NCBI GenBank assembly: GCA_019321725.1
Contig: CM033114.1
Span: 18,952,278 to 19,016,277 of the forward strand
DNA length: 64,000 nucleotides
Source of the DNA: Paulownia fortunei
Lineage: Eukaryota > Streptophyta > Magnoliopsida > Lamiales > Paulowniaceae
Direction: 5' to 3'
A program made the translations under genes and the position numbers. The notes below the pieces were generated by a model that saw only the letters and a program-made list of their open reading frames with translations, did not search any database and was not told the DNA's origin. Numbering within the stretch: the first letter of the stretch is position 1; each line of letters opens with the position of its first letter. Shown here piece after piece: positions 47,991 to 60,487 of the stretch.

Positions 47991-50958
47991 TTAAGAGTGA
48001 TGAAGGAGAGCAGTTAGTGAACAGAGGAGGTGGCGGTTTTTGCAGTTCTTGTGCTGATGCACTGTGTTGTGTGTGCGCTTTATAGTGGACAGATTATGAG
48101 GAATTCTAAGGGTTTTCTTGTCATTTCACAAGATTGCATAGGTTTGGTGGGTTTGGACTTGGGGCAACTGGGCTTAGGGGTGGGCTATCGTACTTTCATT
48201 TACACTGTGAAAGTACTTTTGGAATTTAAGTGCAATTTAATTAGATAAAAAATAGAGGATACATTTATTTTCATTTTTCAATTTCATTGTTATTTTTTTC
48301 GTTTGAATGATAATTGAAGTTCACCCTCCAAGCAATGCAATTATAGTTTGAAAAATTCTTGCTCCAACTTAATTTGATACTAATCTAATTATTGATTAAT
48401 TTTTTTAAACTATACAACAATCATATAATAGATGTAAAGTTATTCATCATGTGATTGGATAAGGGTCGGCGAAACCTAATCTAAGCTAGAATTGGTACGT
48501 TGGGTATTTGTCTTTAGTACTAGTCAATTAATTGATTATAAATTGTTGATAGTTATTAAAGATTGGTTTTTGATTACTAATTTGATGATTGATATTTATG
48601 ATTTAATATTGTATGTAAACGATTCACTAAAAAAGGGTTGTTTTCAAGTCACAAGATTTGAGAATTTTGTTTTCTTCTCACGGGAAACATTTATGTCTAG
48701 AAGGGGTGTTTTATAAATCATTTCAACCAGTTTATAAACTTCAAAATTATTATACGAAGGAAGGGGTGTGAATATGACTTCCAAATTTATAATATGCATC
48801 ATGGAATTCTTTAAAGGTAAATATGAAAGTAATATGTCCTGAAAAATAAAATCAAGACTTTGAACTCTATATGAAGGAGTCCCAATTTATCAATCCAAGA
48901 ATACAATTGACACATGCATGCAACTCTACTACCCAAAGATCTTGAATCTACTTAGAGAGAACTCCTTCATAATCATTAGCCAAGTAATGTAAATGCAGCC
49001 CTATTACAATGGGAAAAGGAATACCTTGTAGGTTATCTTAGGTCCCCTTTGTTTGTTAGGAAATACTATACAATTTGGGGATTTTATTACATAAAATTAA
49101 ATTTTTGTGTTGGATAAGTAAGTTTAACGAAAGAAAAGTGGTTTCTCAAAAAAACTGAAAACATCACATCTAAATTTTTTTGATGAAGCGAGTAAAACAC
49201 GCTTGATTCATATACCCCTTCCATTTAAAACTGTTAAATGATGGAGGAATACAATATAATTCAATATTTATGAGTGATTGGTATGCAGGAATGGAATTAT
49301 GTAGGAATGAAATGATGATTGAATATGAATGATATGAGTATAATAATTTTTTTGTTTGGTATGTATAAAGAATGAAATCGTATTTATTGCTTGATTTCAA
49401 TCTCAAAATTGATAATTAAAAATAAAATATAAGAATGGAACAAACTAATTTTAAAAATCAAATTATTGTTCAGTAAAAAAAATCAAAATAAAATTATATT
49501 CTATTATTATTCGGTGTTAAAATATATATATATATATAATATAGATAAAATTTACACCAATATAGTTTTTTTTATAAGAAATACAAAAAACCGACAAATG
49601 GGTCTCAAAGCAAGTCTCAATTTTTTATTTTTAATTTGAATATAACTCGTTAAAATATTACACATATTTTTCAATTATTACGTATATATTTATACGATAT
49701 ATGTTTACACATATATATAAAATATATGCATGTTACATATATACTAAAATATAAATATAATACTCTTACAATAATAATATAAAATTAATAAATAATTTAT
49801 GCTAATATATGTAAAAGTAATAAAAATATTTGAAAATTTTATTTTTTTAATAATTAAAATATAAATAAATATTTTTTTATTAGTAACATTATTTTTTCAT
49901 ATATAGAAAATTATGGTAATATTATTTCTTAAATATATTTTTTAATATTTTTAAAATAATAAGACAAGTTTAGTAGGTTTAACTCGATAGATCTCCAGTT
50001 CGAAGTGAGTTCGTGTTTAGGTTCATAAGAAATCTTGATAGGTTGGATCTTGAGTTTTATCCAACACTTTTATTATGTTTATAAGGATAATTTTATCCAA
50101 AATAAATATAAATTTATTCATAACTAATTAATAATAGTTAAATGCATGGGAAGAAATAAAATAACTAATTATACTTTTAAGAATAAAGATTTTTATAAAA
50201 ATAAATATTTATATTTCAAAATTATATCAATTATGTGAATCCAAATAAATTTAAAAATATGTATTTCATTGTCACTTCTGCATAGTAATTGTTGACGGGT
50301 TGTTTAAACTTCCCCGGTGTGTGCAACCCTTCCATCAATTCAATTACCATCACACACCGAATCAATGAGTCCAAAAATAATATTTTATTTTCGTCAATTG
50401 GAAACCCCAAAAATGTCATAACAATACCAAAAAATATATTCATCATGTAAAGATCTTTTTGCATAGAGAAAATCTCTTTCATGGAATAAAATGGGGACAT
50501 AACTGAGTGCAATCACAATAAAATCCATACTCATAGAAATCCCATAATTATCATTTTGTTTTCCTTTATCTCATAAAAGGATACAAGGTGCATGCAAGAA
50601 TTCACTAAAATAATAATAATAAAAAAAATATCAATACCATAAACTAGTTTAAAATTTTTAAAAATTTACTCCACACGGGATTTATATATTATGTATATAT
50701 ATATATATATATACACATATGTATCCACCTGAAATTAGTTCCAGAACAGTTTTCAAAGAGTCAATCAAGCCCTATCATAATCATATATAAAGTTTTTTGT
50801 TTTCATGTCCAAGAAAGTCTTCCTCCTCATGTCATAAAATTATTATACTCTCACTATCTCACTACTGCATATGATGTTGAAATTGTTGAATCACAAACCT
50901 TGGAAAATCAGTAGCTTGACTTTGACTGTAACTTCATATTTTTATGATGCCCACTAAC
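47991..50958. other. Divergent intergenic region between the Cms1-like and transporter genes
   Basis: Both flanking genes point outward, so both promoters lie here. The part next to 47,990 is less AT-rich. The middle (49,440-50,200) is extremely AT-rich with a (TA)n run and a fragment of the aggtttaactcgatagatct repeat family at about 49,970. No gene seen. Confidence 0.5.
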
Positions 50959-51046
50959 TATATATCCCCTTAACTTCAGAGTAACACACACGTTTAGAGA
51001 GAGATATATATAGATACAATATATATATACATACAGAGAGAGAGAG
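50959..51046 (+). promoter_or_regulatory. Putative TATA box and 5' leader of the transporter gene
   Basis: ctatatatcc at 50959-50968 is a plausible TATA element 79-88 bp before the ATG. It is followed by a leader of short (GA)n and (TA)n runs ending in agagagagag directly before the start codon. The transcription start would fall near 50,990; this is inferred from spacing only. Confidence 0.45.
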
Positions 51047-54000
51047 ATGGGCACTGTTGATGTAGATTCCGCCGGAATATTCCCTAAAGATGGTGAACAT
51101 GGATTGGCCAGTTCAAAGGCTCTTGATGCCGGTGCCCTCTTTGTCCTGAAATCCCGAGGTCAGCAACTGTATATGAAATATTATCTATTTTTTAAAAAAA
51201 TTAATTAGTATTTTAATATATTATATAACTTTTTGGAAGAAATAAGGTCATGTACATGATTATCTTTGTCTAGTTAGTGTTTTGCAATTCAAAGTAGAAC
51301 TTTTTAGTGGCCAACCAAAATCTAGGGGTAGTTGAGTTGGTTTTGTTGGATCCGTGTTCAGTCACATCTTTTTAATTTTTTTAATAAAAAAAAAAAGAGT
51401 CAGAAAATTAAAATTTTAATTTGAAAAGGTGAATTAAGTATTTTTATTTACATAAAGATACAAGTTTGAATTTCATTTTATATAAATTACATATAAAACT
51501 TGAAATCAGATATTGGAAACTGTGGGCGAATGTCCATATTACTTATAATTCTACATATACAGGTTCGTGGTTGCATTGTGGGTATCATTTGACGACGGCG
51601 ATAGTTGCGCCGGCGCTCCTAAGCTTGCCCTTTGCTTTCACCTTGTTGGGATGGAGTGGCGGCGTTGTTTGCCTCACCGCCGCCGGATTGGTGACTTTCT
51701 ATTCCTACAACCTCTTGTCTATAGTTTTGGAACACTACGCACAACTTGGAAAGCGCCATCTTCGTTTCCGAGATATGGCTCATGATATTTTAGGTATTGA
51801 CAGCAAATTTTATTATGAATTTATGATATCCCACGTTAGTTGTCATCGTTAATTTCATTATACGAAATAAAATAAAGAGTAAGAGAAAAAGAAAATTCAA
51901 TTCAATTATATTTCTTCTACAAAGTAATTAATTTAGCAATGGATGAAATGACATCACATATATAAATAATAATAATATTTTTTTCGTGTACGTATGTGGG
52001 AGCATTTAATTAATCCTTGGATTTTTTGTAAATTTTATTTTCATTAATTGGACTGTTGAATTATGAAATATTGACTATTTTGTCATGTACATGATGGGTA
52101 AATGTGACAGGGCCTGGATGGGGCCGATACTTTGTAGGCCCACTTCAATTGGGCATATGCTATGGTGCAGTCATTGCGTGTACGCTTCTTGGTGGGCAGA
52201 GCCTCAAGGTTAGGCTTTTTTTAATAATTTCGAGTCGGCCCAATAAAATAATTTGGGGGGCTTGTTTGTTTTTTAAATAAATAAAATAACTTACAATTGG
52301 GATTGCTTGTCCTTCCATTCTTAAAAAAAAAAAAAAGAAAGAAAGAATAATGATAAAAAATTATTTCTGGATCTGCTTTTAAAAAGATTTTATTTAGCTT
52401 TGGTTAGTTTTAACAAGTGTACGTAAAAAAGCTTCCATTTAATTAATAATATTTTTGATGAATATTAACAAGTATATTTTGTATTTATAATTTAATTTTT
52501 ATATTTATTAAAGTTGAAATAATATTTTTTAAATTTATTCTTCTTTAAAGTTAAACAAGTTTAATTTTATTATTTTTAATCCAAGGGTAATTTGGTACAA
52601 AAACTATAATTATTCAGTGTTCTAGTTAAAGAAATTCAATAACAATTACTTTTATTTCATATGAAAAACTGGTGGATGGGTTTCCGGACTGAAAAATATT
52701 TCCATTCAGTTTTTTTTGGATTGTTTTATGGGTTTTTTTTTAAAAGTATTTTCTCTCTTTTAAAGCAATATATTCACGGATTAAAAATTAGGAAACCAGT
52801 AGACCATTATTATAAAAAATACATACTAATTAATACCACCCTATTATCTTAATAAAAAACCAGTAATACATTTTACACTTTTACCCTTTGCAGTTTATTT
52901 ATTTGGTCTCAACACCAAATGGAAGCATGCAGCTCTACCAATTCATTGTAATGTTTGGAGGCCTAACCCTAGTCATGGCACAAATTCCATCCTTTCATTC
53001 CCTAAGGCACATAAATCTTGTCTCCCTAGTTCTATGCCTTGCTTATTGTGCTTGTACCACAGCAGGCTCAGTATATATAGGTAAATTAATTTGTCACGCC
53101 TATCATACGACAAGTATAAAAAAGAATTTTTCGATTAACACAATCGATTTAAATTGATAAATTATTTTATTTTCGTTCAGGACATTCCAACCATGAACCG
53201 AAGAGGGATTACACGATCACCGGAGTAGGGCTAAATCGCATTTTTGGTGTTTTCAACGCTATCTCAATCATCGCTACGACGTATGGAAATGGAATTATTC
53301 CTGAAATACAGGTGTTTTTAGTCACTTCCATTTGCTTAATTTATGTCTAATTACAGCAGAATGGCTAGTTTTGTGATGTCTGAATTAAACTTTGGCAGGC
53401 CACAATAGCACCACCAGTGACAGGCAAAATGTTCAAAGGGTTGTTGGTATGCTATTCTGTGGTGATTTCCACATTTTTTAGTGTTGCAATTTCTGGGTAC
53501 TGGGCATTTGGAAATCAGGCTCAGGGATCAGTTCTTTCAAATTTCATGGTCAATGGAATGCCCTTATTGCCCAAATGGTTTCTTGTCATCACCTATGTCT
53601 TCACTCTTGTGCAAGTTTCCGCCGTCGCTTTAGTAAGATTTTAATACTCTATTACGATTTATGTGACTTTAATATTATTATATAAGTCATGACAAAAATA
53701 TCTAATATAGGTATACCTGCAACCAACAAACGTTATTATAGACCGCAAGTTTGCGGACTCAAAGATGGACGAATTTTCTATACGCAACATCATTCCACGA
53801 CTCATTTTCCGATCATTATCGGTGATCATTGCCACGACGTTGGCGGCGATGCTTCCTTTCTTTGGAGACATCATGGCATTGTTTGGGGCATTTGGTTGCA
53901 TTCCTCTAGATTTCATTTTGCCCATGGTTTTCTATAATGTGACATTCAAGCCCTCCAAAAGGAGCTTAAATTTTTGGGGGAACACGGTGATCGCCGTCGT

Positions 54001-54091
54001 CTCCACCGTGTTGGCTGCAGTGGGGGCGGTTGCATCAGTCCGACAAATAATTTTGGACGCCAAGACTTACCGGTTGTTTGCTAACATGTAA
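51047..54091 (+). CDS. GAT1: GABA transporter 1-like, amino acid/auxin permease family, 7 exons, 457 aa
   Basis: Exons are 51047-51158, 51563-51793, 52111-52208, 52894-53080, 53181-53311, 53399-53632 and 53711-54091. All six introns are GT-AG and the join gives 457 residues and TAA. The product is a multi-pass membrane protein of the AAAP family. A hydrophilic N-terminus (1-35) is followed by the conserved GYHLTTAIVAPALLSLP (residues 44-60), IPSFHSLRHIN (178-188), ATTYGNGIIPEIQATIAPP (241-259), ISGYWAFGN (284-292), IPRLIFRSL (359-367) and AAMLPFFGDI (376-385). It ends VRQIILDAKTYRLFANM. The spacing and motifs closely follow my memory of Arabidopsis GAT1, a plasma-membrane H+-driven importer of GABA and related compounds. 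Length is normal for the family. The next-best assignment is the GABA transporter 2-like paralogue group. The start is the only ATG in frame with the typical short acidic leader. No broken motif is seen, so it is probably functional. Confidence 0.93.
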
Positions 54092-54254
54092 TAGATAAAT
54101 AGTTTCTTTCTATTACAAAGTTGTAATCCGAAAGAAAATGAATATGTAGAAATGGTGTTTAAGACTTTGTTGTAGAACTTCAGTAAAAGAAGACTGAAAA
54201 AAGTACACGAATGACCAACTAATTTCAAGTTTAAACACACATATATGAAATTTC

Positions 54255-54260
54255 AATAAA
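54255..54260 (+). terminator. Candidate poly(A) signal of the transporter gene
   Basis: AATAAA lies 164 bp after the transporter stop codon, within a normal plant 3' UTR length. The call rests on the motif and its distance from the stop only. Confidence 0.35.
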
Positions 54261-55027
54261 TGAATGTTCGATAAATTAATAATTATTTAAATAATAAAAA
54301 AATTCGATCCTATTACTAAATAAATAATCTGCTAAATGCATAGGATAATAATTTTTTCTTTTGAAATCCTTTAAGGCCCAACAAAAATATAAATTAATAA
54401 TTGACAAAAAAAAACATAGAAAATTCATAATATTAAAAAGATTTTTTCTTGACAACTTCTATTATTTCAATTAAGTACTTTTATAAAATTTGCTTTACTA
54501 AAAATTTGAATATTGTCATGGATTTTAACCCTTCAAATCAACTAATTTTCGCAAAATTGTAAATATAAAAGTTGTAGCCCTTTTTATTAGTTTCCATAGT
54601 ATCAAGAATCGCATCATCCAATATCTGTAGCAAAAGTCATGACCAAAATATTGAAGCTTGGCCATAAAAGACGAAAAATAACATATGAAATTATTTATTA
54701 TTTTGGTGAATTTTTTCAATTAGTGGCCTAAAAATATCAAGTGATATAGAAATTATCAAAAATAATATTTATAAAATAATTATGCAAAAATTACACACAA
54801 TTGTCATTTTTGACCATGTACCATTATCTTTCTTATTTATAACTAATGTATAAATCTTGTTAAAAGAAAAAGTACATATATAAAATTAACTAAAATATAA
54901 AACTTTTTGATAAGTAAAATCAGAAATTATTTATTTTTCTATAAATCAATAATATCTTTAAAATAATAATTTTTTGTAGTCCAAACAATATTCATTTATA
55001 GAGTTGTTACTGTAATTGAAACAAAAC

Positions 55028-55072
<45 letters not shown>

Positions 55073-58000
55073 AGTAATCCTTTTTCCTTCATGTTGTGCC
55101 TTCCCCCCCCCCCTTTTTCCCTGATCTTGATCTTACTCATACAAGAATGATGGGGTTAGTACTACCACATCACACTAGTTGGTGGTTCCTTTTCCTTTCA
55201 TGTACGTTGCAAGCAAAATAGGTCTACTCACCTCAGGGCATTAAATGGCACAATAGTACATGAGGGCACATTTACTTTGCCCAATGAGGTCATATTGACT
55301 ATTTTATCACACCTAGTCTCACGATCAACTGATAAGGCTAAGTGGATTTCACAAGGTCATTGCAATTTTGAAAAATTAGTTGGATTTGAACCCCACTTAT
55401 AGAATTCAATAATTATTTTTGACCCAAGACCCATACCATGTTCCGAAATATTCATTCTATTCTTGAAAGTGGAATTTGTAAGCCCTATTGACTTCCTCAT
55501 TCATTCTTACCTTTCACTTTGAAAGACAACTTGCCAAAAGTTCTTCAACATTTGCAAATCCAAAGTTCTAGTGTTTTCAGCATGGTCTAGCTCAGTTAAA
55601 ATCTTCAAGCTTCCATCTCTTATGGATAGATAAGTAGGTAGAGGTAGATTTATTTTTTGAGCCCAAGCTTTTTAACAAAGACGATAAAAAAAAAAAAAGG
55701 TCCATAAATTCTTTATCCCAATCGCCAACCATATTGTCACTAATATTACTAAGAAAAGGTGAGATGAGATGGCAAATCAAGAGGAAACAAAAAGAGCAGA
55801 AAAATAATGAGAGAAAAAATATGAGACATGAAGAAGAAAAGGCAAAAAATTAGAAAAGAAAGAAGAAGAAGAAACAAAGGAGAAACAAAGAAAACATGAG
55901 AGAATAAGGAAGAAAGGAAGAAGAACAATGGTGAGGAGAAGGTGATGAGATGTCTGCTGAGTCAAAGAAGAAGAAGAATGAACACGCAAAAAAAAGAAAA
56001 AAAAATTAAGAATTCATTAAGGGTGTTTTAGTCATATTACTATACTTTTAGTCATTTATCCCAAAAATATACATTTGTTTACATTTTGTAATATTATATA
56101 TTTTTTACAATCAATCAAAGTATATATAGCATTTATTAATAAATTAATTAATATTTAACAATTATTGTATTTTATATCAATTATCTTATTTTCAAACCCA
56201 CAATAAATGAGCGCGAGCCTACAAATTACACTCTAAATAACATGAGTTATTTGATTTTTATTTCTTTACCTTCTTGAATGAGTAACCATCTTTAATTAGC
56301 CTAGCATGCTCCATCCCTTGAGATCAACAAGGAATAATACAACAAACTTTGGCTTCACAAGCTTTAGCTACAGGAGCTTAGAGAGAAAAAATATGATATT
56401 TTGTATCTCAAAGGCGAAATAATGTGTGAAGTAATTTGAGCAGAAATTCAAGTCCGTCTCGAGCTTGAGTATTTTACGGTGCGAACCAAGGTATAACATT
56501 ATTGTCACAACACTCTTCTGGAGTCTATAGGTTTTCAATGTGAAGGAATTTCAATAGTATAGATTTCAAGGAGAGGTGCAATTATCAATAAAAAAGGGAG
56601 TTTTTATTGTTTAAATCCTTATATTATTTTTACAAGTGTTTCTAATTATTATTTGGGTCCCTGTGAAGTAAGTTTATCCGAATTACGTAAAAAAAAAAAA
56701 AGATAATATAGGAGTATTTATAGTTATTCTAACTATATTTTTTAATTTATGCAAAATAAATGTCAAGGATCGAGGTGGTAAAGTTGAGGCGCCATGACTC
56801 ACAATTAGTAAGAAATTTTGATTTGAATCCCACTTATATATAGATATTATTTTTTCTGCATTGTATTTAATTGTCTCTGGAGATTATATATTGATATATG
56901 TAATGATGTAATTGATTATTTCCCTAAAAAACAATGCAAAATTAATATATTCTACTTTGATAGTAGTTTATTTCTATTTTAAATGTATTTGATTAGTTTT
57001 TAATGATTATATCTTAATATATGGAATGATACACTTGTCTATTACTTATGGAATAAATTTTATTTTTTAAATATTTGAAAGGACACTATATCATTTTTTT
57101 TCGAATACCAAATATTTCTCGTAATAACATATAGTGTGAATTAAATTTATCCATTCTTGTATCGAGATGCCCGTATTATACATTTTCAAAAAAATTTAAT
57201 TTTTAACAAACTTACGACATTATTCATTGTTTTAAGTCGATCAAACAATCTAAAAATACTTTTATCTTATGATATACTCAAATATCATCTCAAGCATAGA
57301 TATGAAGCACAATGTCTACTTTTATCTAGTGCCTCTAAAAATTCATCCAATCCGAAGGCTTCATAAGTTTGTATCTAAAATTTCTTGAGTCAATGTTTCT
57401 TCTTCAAAATGTCCTCATACTTCTTCTTTTCGCTAGGCAGTTACAACACTCCAACGTAGGAAAATATTTCCTAAAGGAAAACCAACTCACGGGTGCATTG
57501 ACTTGTATGACTTTGTTGACAACTGTAATAAACCAATGATTAATCATTTAATTCCATTACATATATATATAGATAAGTAAAAAGTCTTTGTCCACATGAT
57601 GTGGGCATCTCTATTTATAATACCTCGACAGTAAATCAAGTTCAAAGTTGAAATAAATTGGTCATGTAATTAATCGTTTTTTTTTTAATTATGATATGAT
57701 AATGTATAAACGTGTACATCACATAATTAATTAAAAATGGTGATCGGAACAGATGTGGGTTAATATTTTTCTAAATATACACACAAAGAAAATAGTTTTT
57801 TTGGTCAAAGAAAACACCATAATTATCTAAAGTAGGGATGTTATGCTAATTCCACTTTATGAAGAAGTGATATAAATCTTATTCTACCTCTTTTGAACCA
57901 CCTAGAAGAAATTCTATATCCGTACATAAATAAAAATTAATCAATTATAAGTTCAACACGATTGTACCTCTTAAAAGCATCGTCTCAACTTTTATTACGA

Positions 58001-59229
58001 TTTGCAAGATTTCAATAATTTAAATAAAAATTACTTTTTACGTTGTCTATAATATACCAACTTACTTTTTATGAAATAACTTATTTATATGCGATGAAAT
58101 ATATATATATATATATATATATATTTTATAAAGAAAACCTCATAATCATCCTACAATCCCACTTGCTAATGAAAAAAACTTGGTCAAAATCTTTATCACT
58201 CTTGGACCCATCCCCCACCAAAAAAAGAAAATATCTTTAATCATTAATTTTTTGGAAAGAAATACTATAAAATCAATAATTGCTTAGTGGGAATTAATGC
58301 CAAGGATATTACGAGAATTAATCAGTCAACATATAAAAGCACCCGGTTGGACCGGCGTGGGCGGCTTTTGTACATTGAAAATAATTTGTGGGGTCAATTT
58401 GAACCGGTCACTTCGAACTGACGTTGGGGGTCAAAACTGTAAAATGGATTTCTCCGCGTGGTCTCCTATAATGATTGTGACATGTCTGTTCAATTTTGAT
58501 TTCTACTTATGCCCCTAATATTTTCTCTTATTCGGGAAAACCCCAATATAATTCCTTTTTTTTAGGACTTAAATTTTCTTTTTTTACAACAATGTAAGCT
58601 AAAAGAGTTGTCGTTTTCTTTATTTTATTTTTCTAACAATTTCCATTTTAGAATTAACACGATTTTACATCTATGTGGTTTTAGTATGCTCAAAAACAAC
58701 TGCAAAAATAGTTTGATTATGTAAATGTCCTCAAAGAAGTGGAACGACATTTTTCTTTAATTTTATTGAATTGGAACTAATTTATATTGCTTATAGTATT
58801 GTAGTTTTAATTTTAAATTAGAATTAATTAATATTACTCATAGTATTTAAAAGTTTGTGTATGATAGTCAATCTGATTAAATTATATTTTGCTTGATTAT
58901 TAGACGGGCTACTCTCGAATTAATTGTAATATAGCACATTAAGAACTAAACTTGAAGTTTTAAAATTATTTTTATAATTTTATTATTGTTTTCTTACAAA
59001 TCAAGTTACAACTAAATTTAACGAGTACATAATTTTATCAGCACAACGAGCTGAATTTCAAATTAAGTATACAACAACCACAAGTTGAATTTGAGTAACA
59101 CTTTACACTACATACGTAATATGTTTCCTACCGATCTTATCATTTCTCAGACGAAATTCCCAAAATATTAAATAAAAAAGAAAAATAAGTTCAAAGAAAG
59201 AAAAAAAAACATGTAAATATTAGGGCTAA
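54261..59229. other. Intergenic region between the transporter and PSI-like genes
   Basis: AT-rich, with (TA)n at 55,032-55,070 and 58,098-58,125, a C-run at about 55,106-55,113, a purine-rich strand at 55,766-55,995 and a SINE-like piece at 56,761. A less AT-rich patch at 58,330-58,480 may be part of the upstream regulatory region of the PSI-like gene. No gene seen. Confidence 0.5.
56761..56910 (+). mobile_element. SINE-like tRNA-derived fragment
   Basis: ggtggtaaagttgaggc resembles an A box and gatttgaatcccac resembles a B box about 45 bp later, followed by a T-rich tail region. A second, weaker candidate is at 55,335-55,415 (ttggatttgaaccccac). Confidence 0.35.
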
Positions 59230-60487
59230 ACAAAAATTAGAGAACAGAGGAGGAGTTGGTGTGCAAAGCAATAAATGTTTTCATAAATTCCACACGGTTT
59301 CTCAACTTTCTACAATTTCGGCTTCTTTTCCTGCATGTGCCCCTCTCCTGCTGCTCTCCACTCTCTCTCACCTTCACATTCTCTTTCCTTTTTCTTTTTT
59401 CTCTTCTTTTTTCACCCTTTTTTTTCGACCCTTTACTACAACCTCGTGATTTGTGTTGATTCTGAGGAGATTCAATAGTGGTCCAGTTTTTTTCCTCCAA
59501 GAACCATAATATGTGAGTGAATAATTGTTTTTTTGTCTTTATTTTGTTCTTTTCTTTTTCTGCTCATATTATGCTTGGTTTTTTCTGTGGGCTGGAAAAT
59601 CAGCGGTATGTACTCTTGTTGAACTGTTTGAGTAAAATAAGAGAGTTTCTTTGAGTAGATTTGTAGTAGGCTGGAGTTGGAAGAGAGTTTTTGAAGTATT
59701 TTTTCTGCTTATTTTTGCTAAATAGTTGCAAGAAAAATATTTTTATTGGAGGAATTTGTTGCTGCGGTAAGCTAATTAATTATTTGATGTTGGATTGCAT
59801 CTGGGTTTTTGTTTTTTTTCCCCTTATATGTTATATTTTAAATTTTCTTTATTGTATTTTTTTTATATTTTATGGCGTTCAGGAATGGGTTAGTAATATG
59901 AGTAGAAGGTTCAGATGAGCCATAGATCTATTTTAGAGTATGTTTAATGCACTGTTTCATATGCTTCTGCATAAAAAAAAATTGGTTACGTGTATTCAAA
60001 TAGTTTCAGGAGTTCTTTTAGGGGGCAGTGAAAAGGCCAAACAAAAGTGGAAAAGGAAAAATAAAGAAGAATATGGGGAAGGAGAAGATATTTGAAACAA
60101 GGTTCTTTGACAAAAATTAGTTCAGCTTTATGCTATTTATGTTTAAGCAAATATAAGTGCTAAATGGCAACCAAAATTTCATCTTTCTGTTTTGAGCCTT
60201 TATTTCCTTTTTAGTTTTCTAGAACTATAGTGCTTTTCCTATTCGACTAGCAGTGCAATCTATCATGAGTGAATGGTACTGTATTAATATGTTTGTTATG
60301 CTGCTATCTGATGTGAGCATAAAGCTAATTTTGTTGAATTGTTAATTGTACCATTTTTGAAATATATATTTGCATTGGTTTTGACATCTTCCATTCTTGT
60401 ACAATTTTCCTTTTACTTCAGAATCAAGAAACTGGTTGATAGGATCTGTTTGGAGATCTTCTTCGGGAACTCAGGTTGATATTAGAA
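59230..60487 (+). promoter_or_regulatory. Probable promoter-proximal leader and 5'-UTR intron of the PSI-like gene
   Basis: A pyrimidine-rich stretch (about 59,331-59,435, CT and T runs), typical of plant 5' leaders, lies 1.1 kb before the ATG. A good acceptor, ttacttcag, ends at 60,420-60,421. Possible donors are gtatgt at about 59,605 and gtaagc at about 59,767. This suggests a UTR intron of roughly 0.65-0.8 kb, common in this family. No coding exon is supported here. Donor choice and transcription start are inferred. Confidence 0.4.

Noticed and set aside
51315..51420. tRNA-like A-box text in intron 1 of the transporter (gtagttgagttggttttg)
   Set aside because: No convincing B box or cloverleaf pairing; too weak to call a tRNA or SINE.
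59237..59500. Highly charged minus-strand frame (Lys/Arg/Glu-rich)
   Set aside because: It is the complement of a pyrimidine-rich 5' leader of the PSI-like gene, so the composition is a by-product.
60476..60487. Upstream extension of the PSI-like protein by four codons
   Set aside because: The extension begins at TTG, not ATG; the family N-terminus fits the ATG at 60488.
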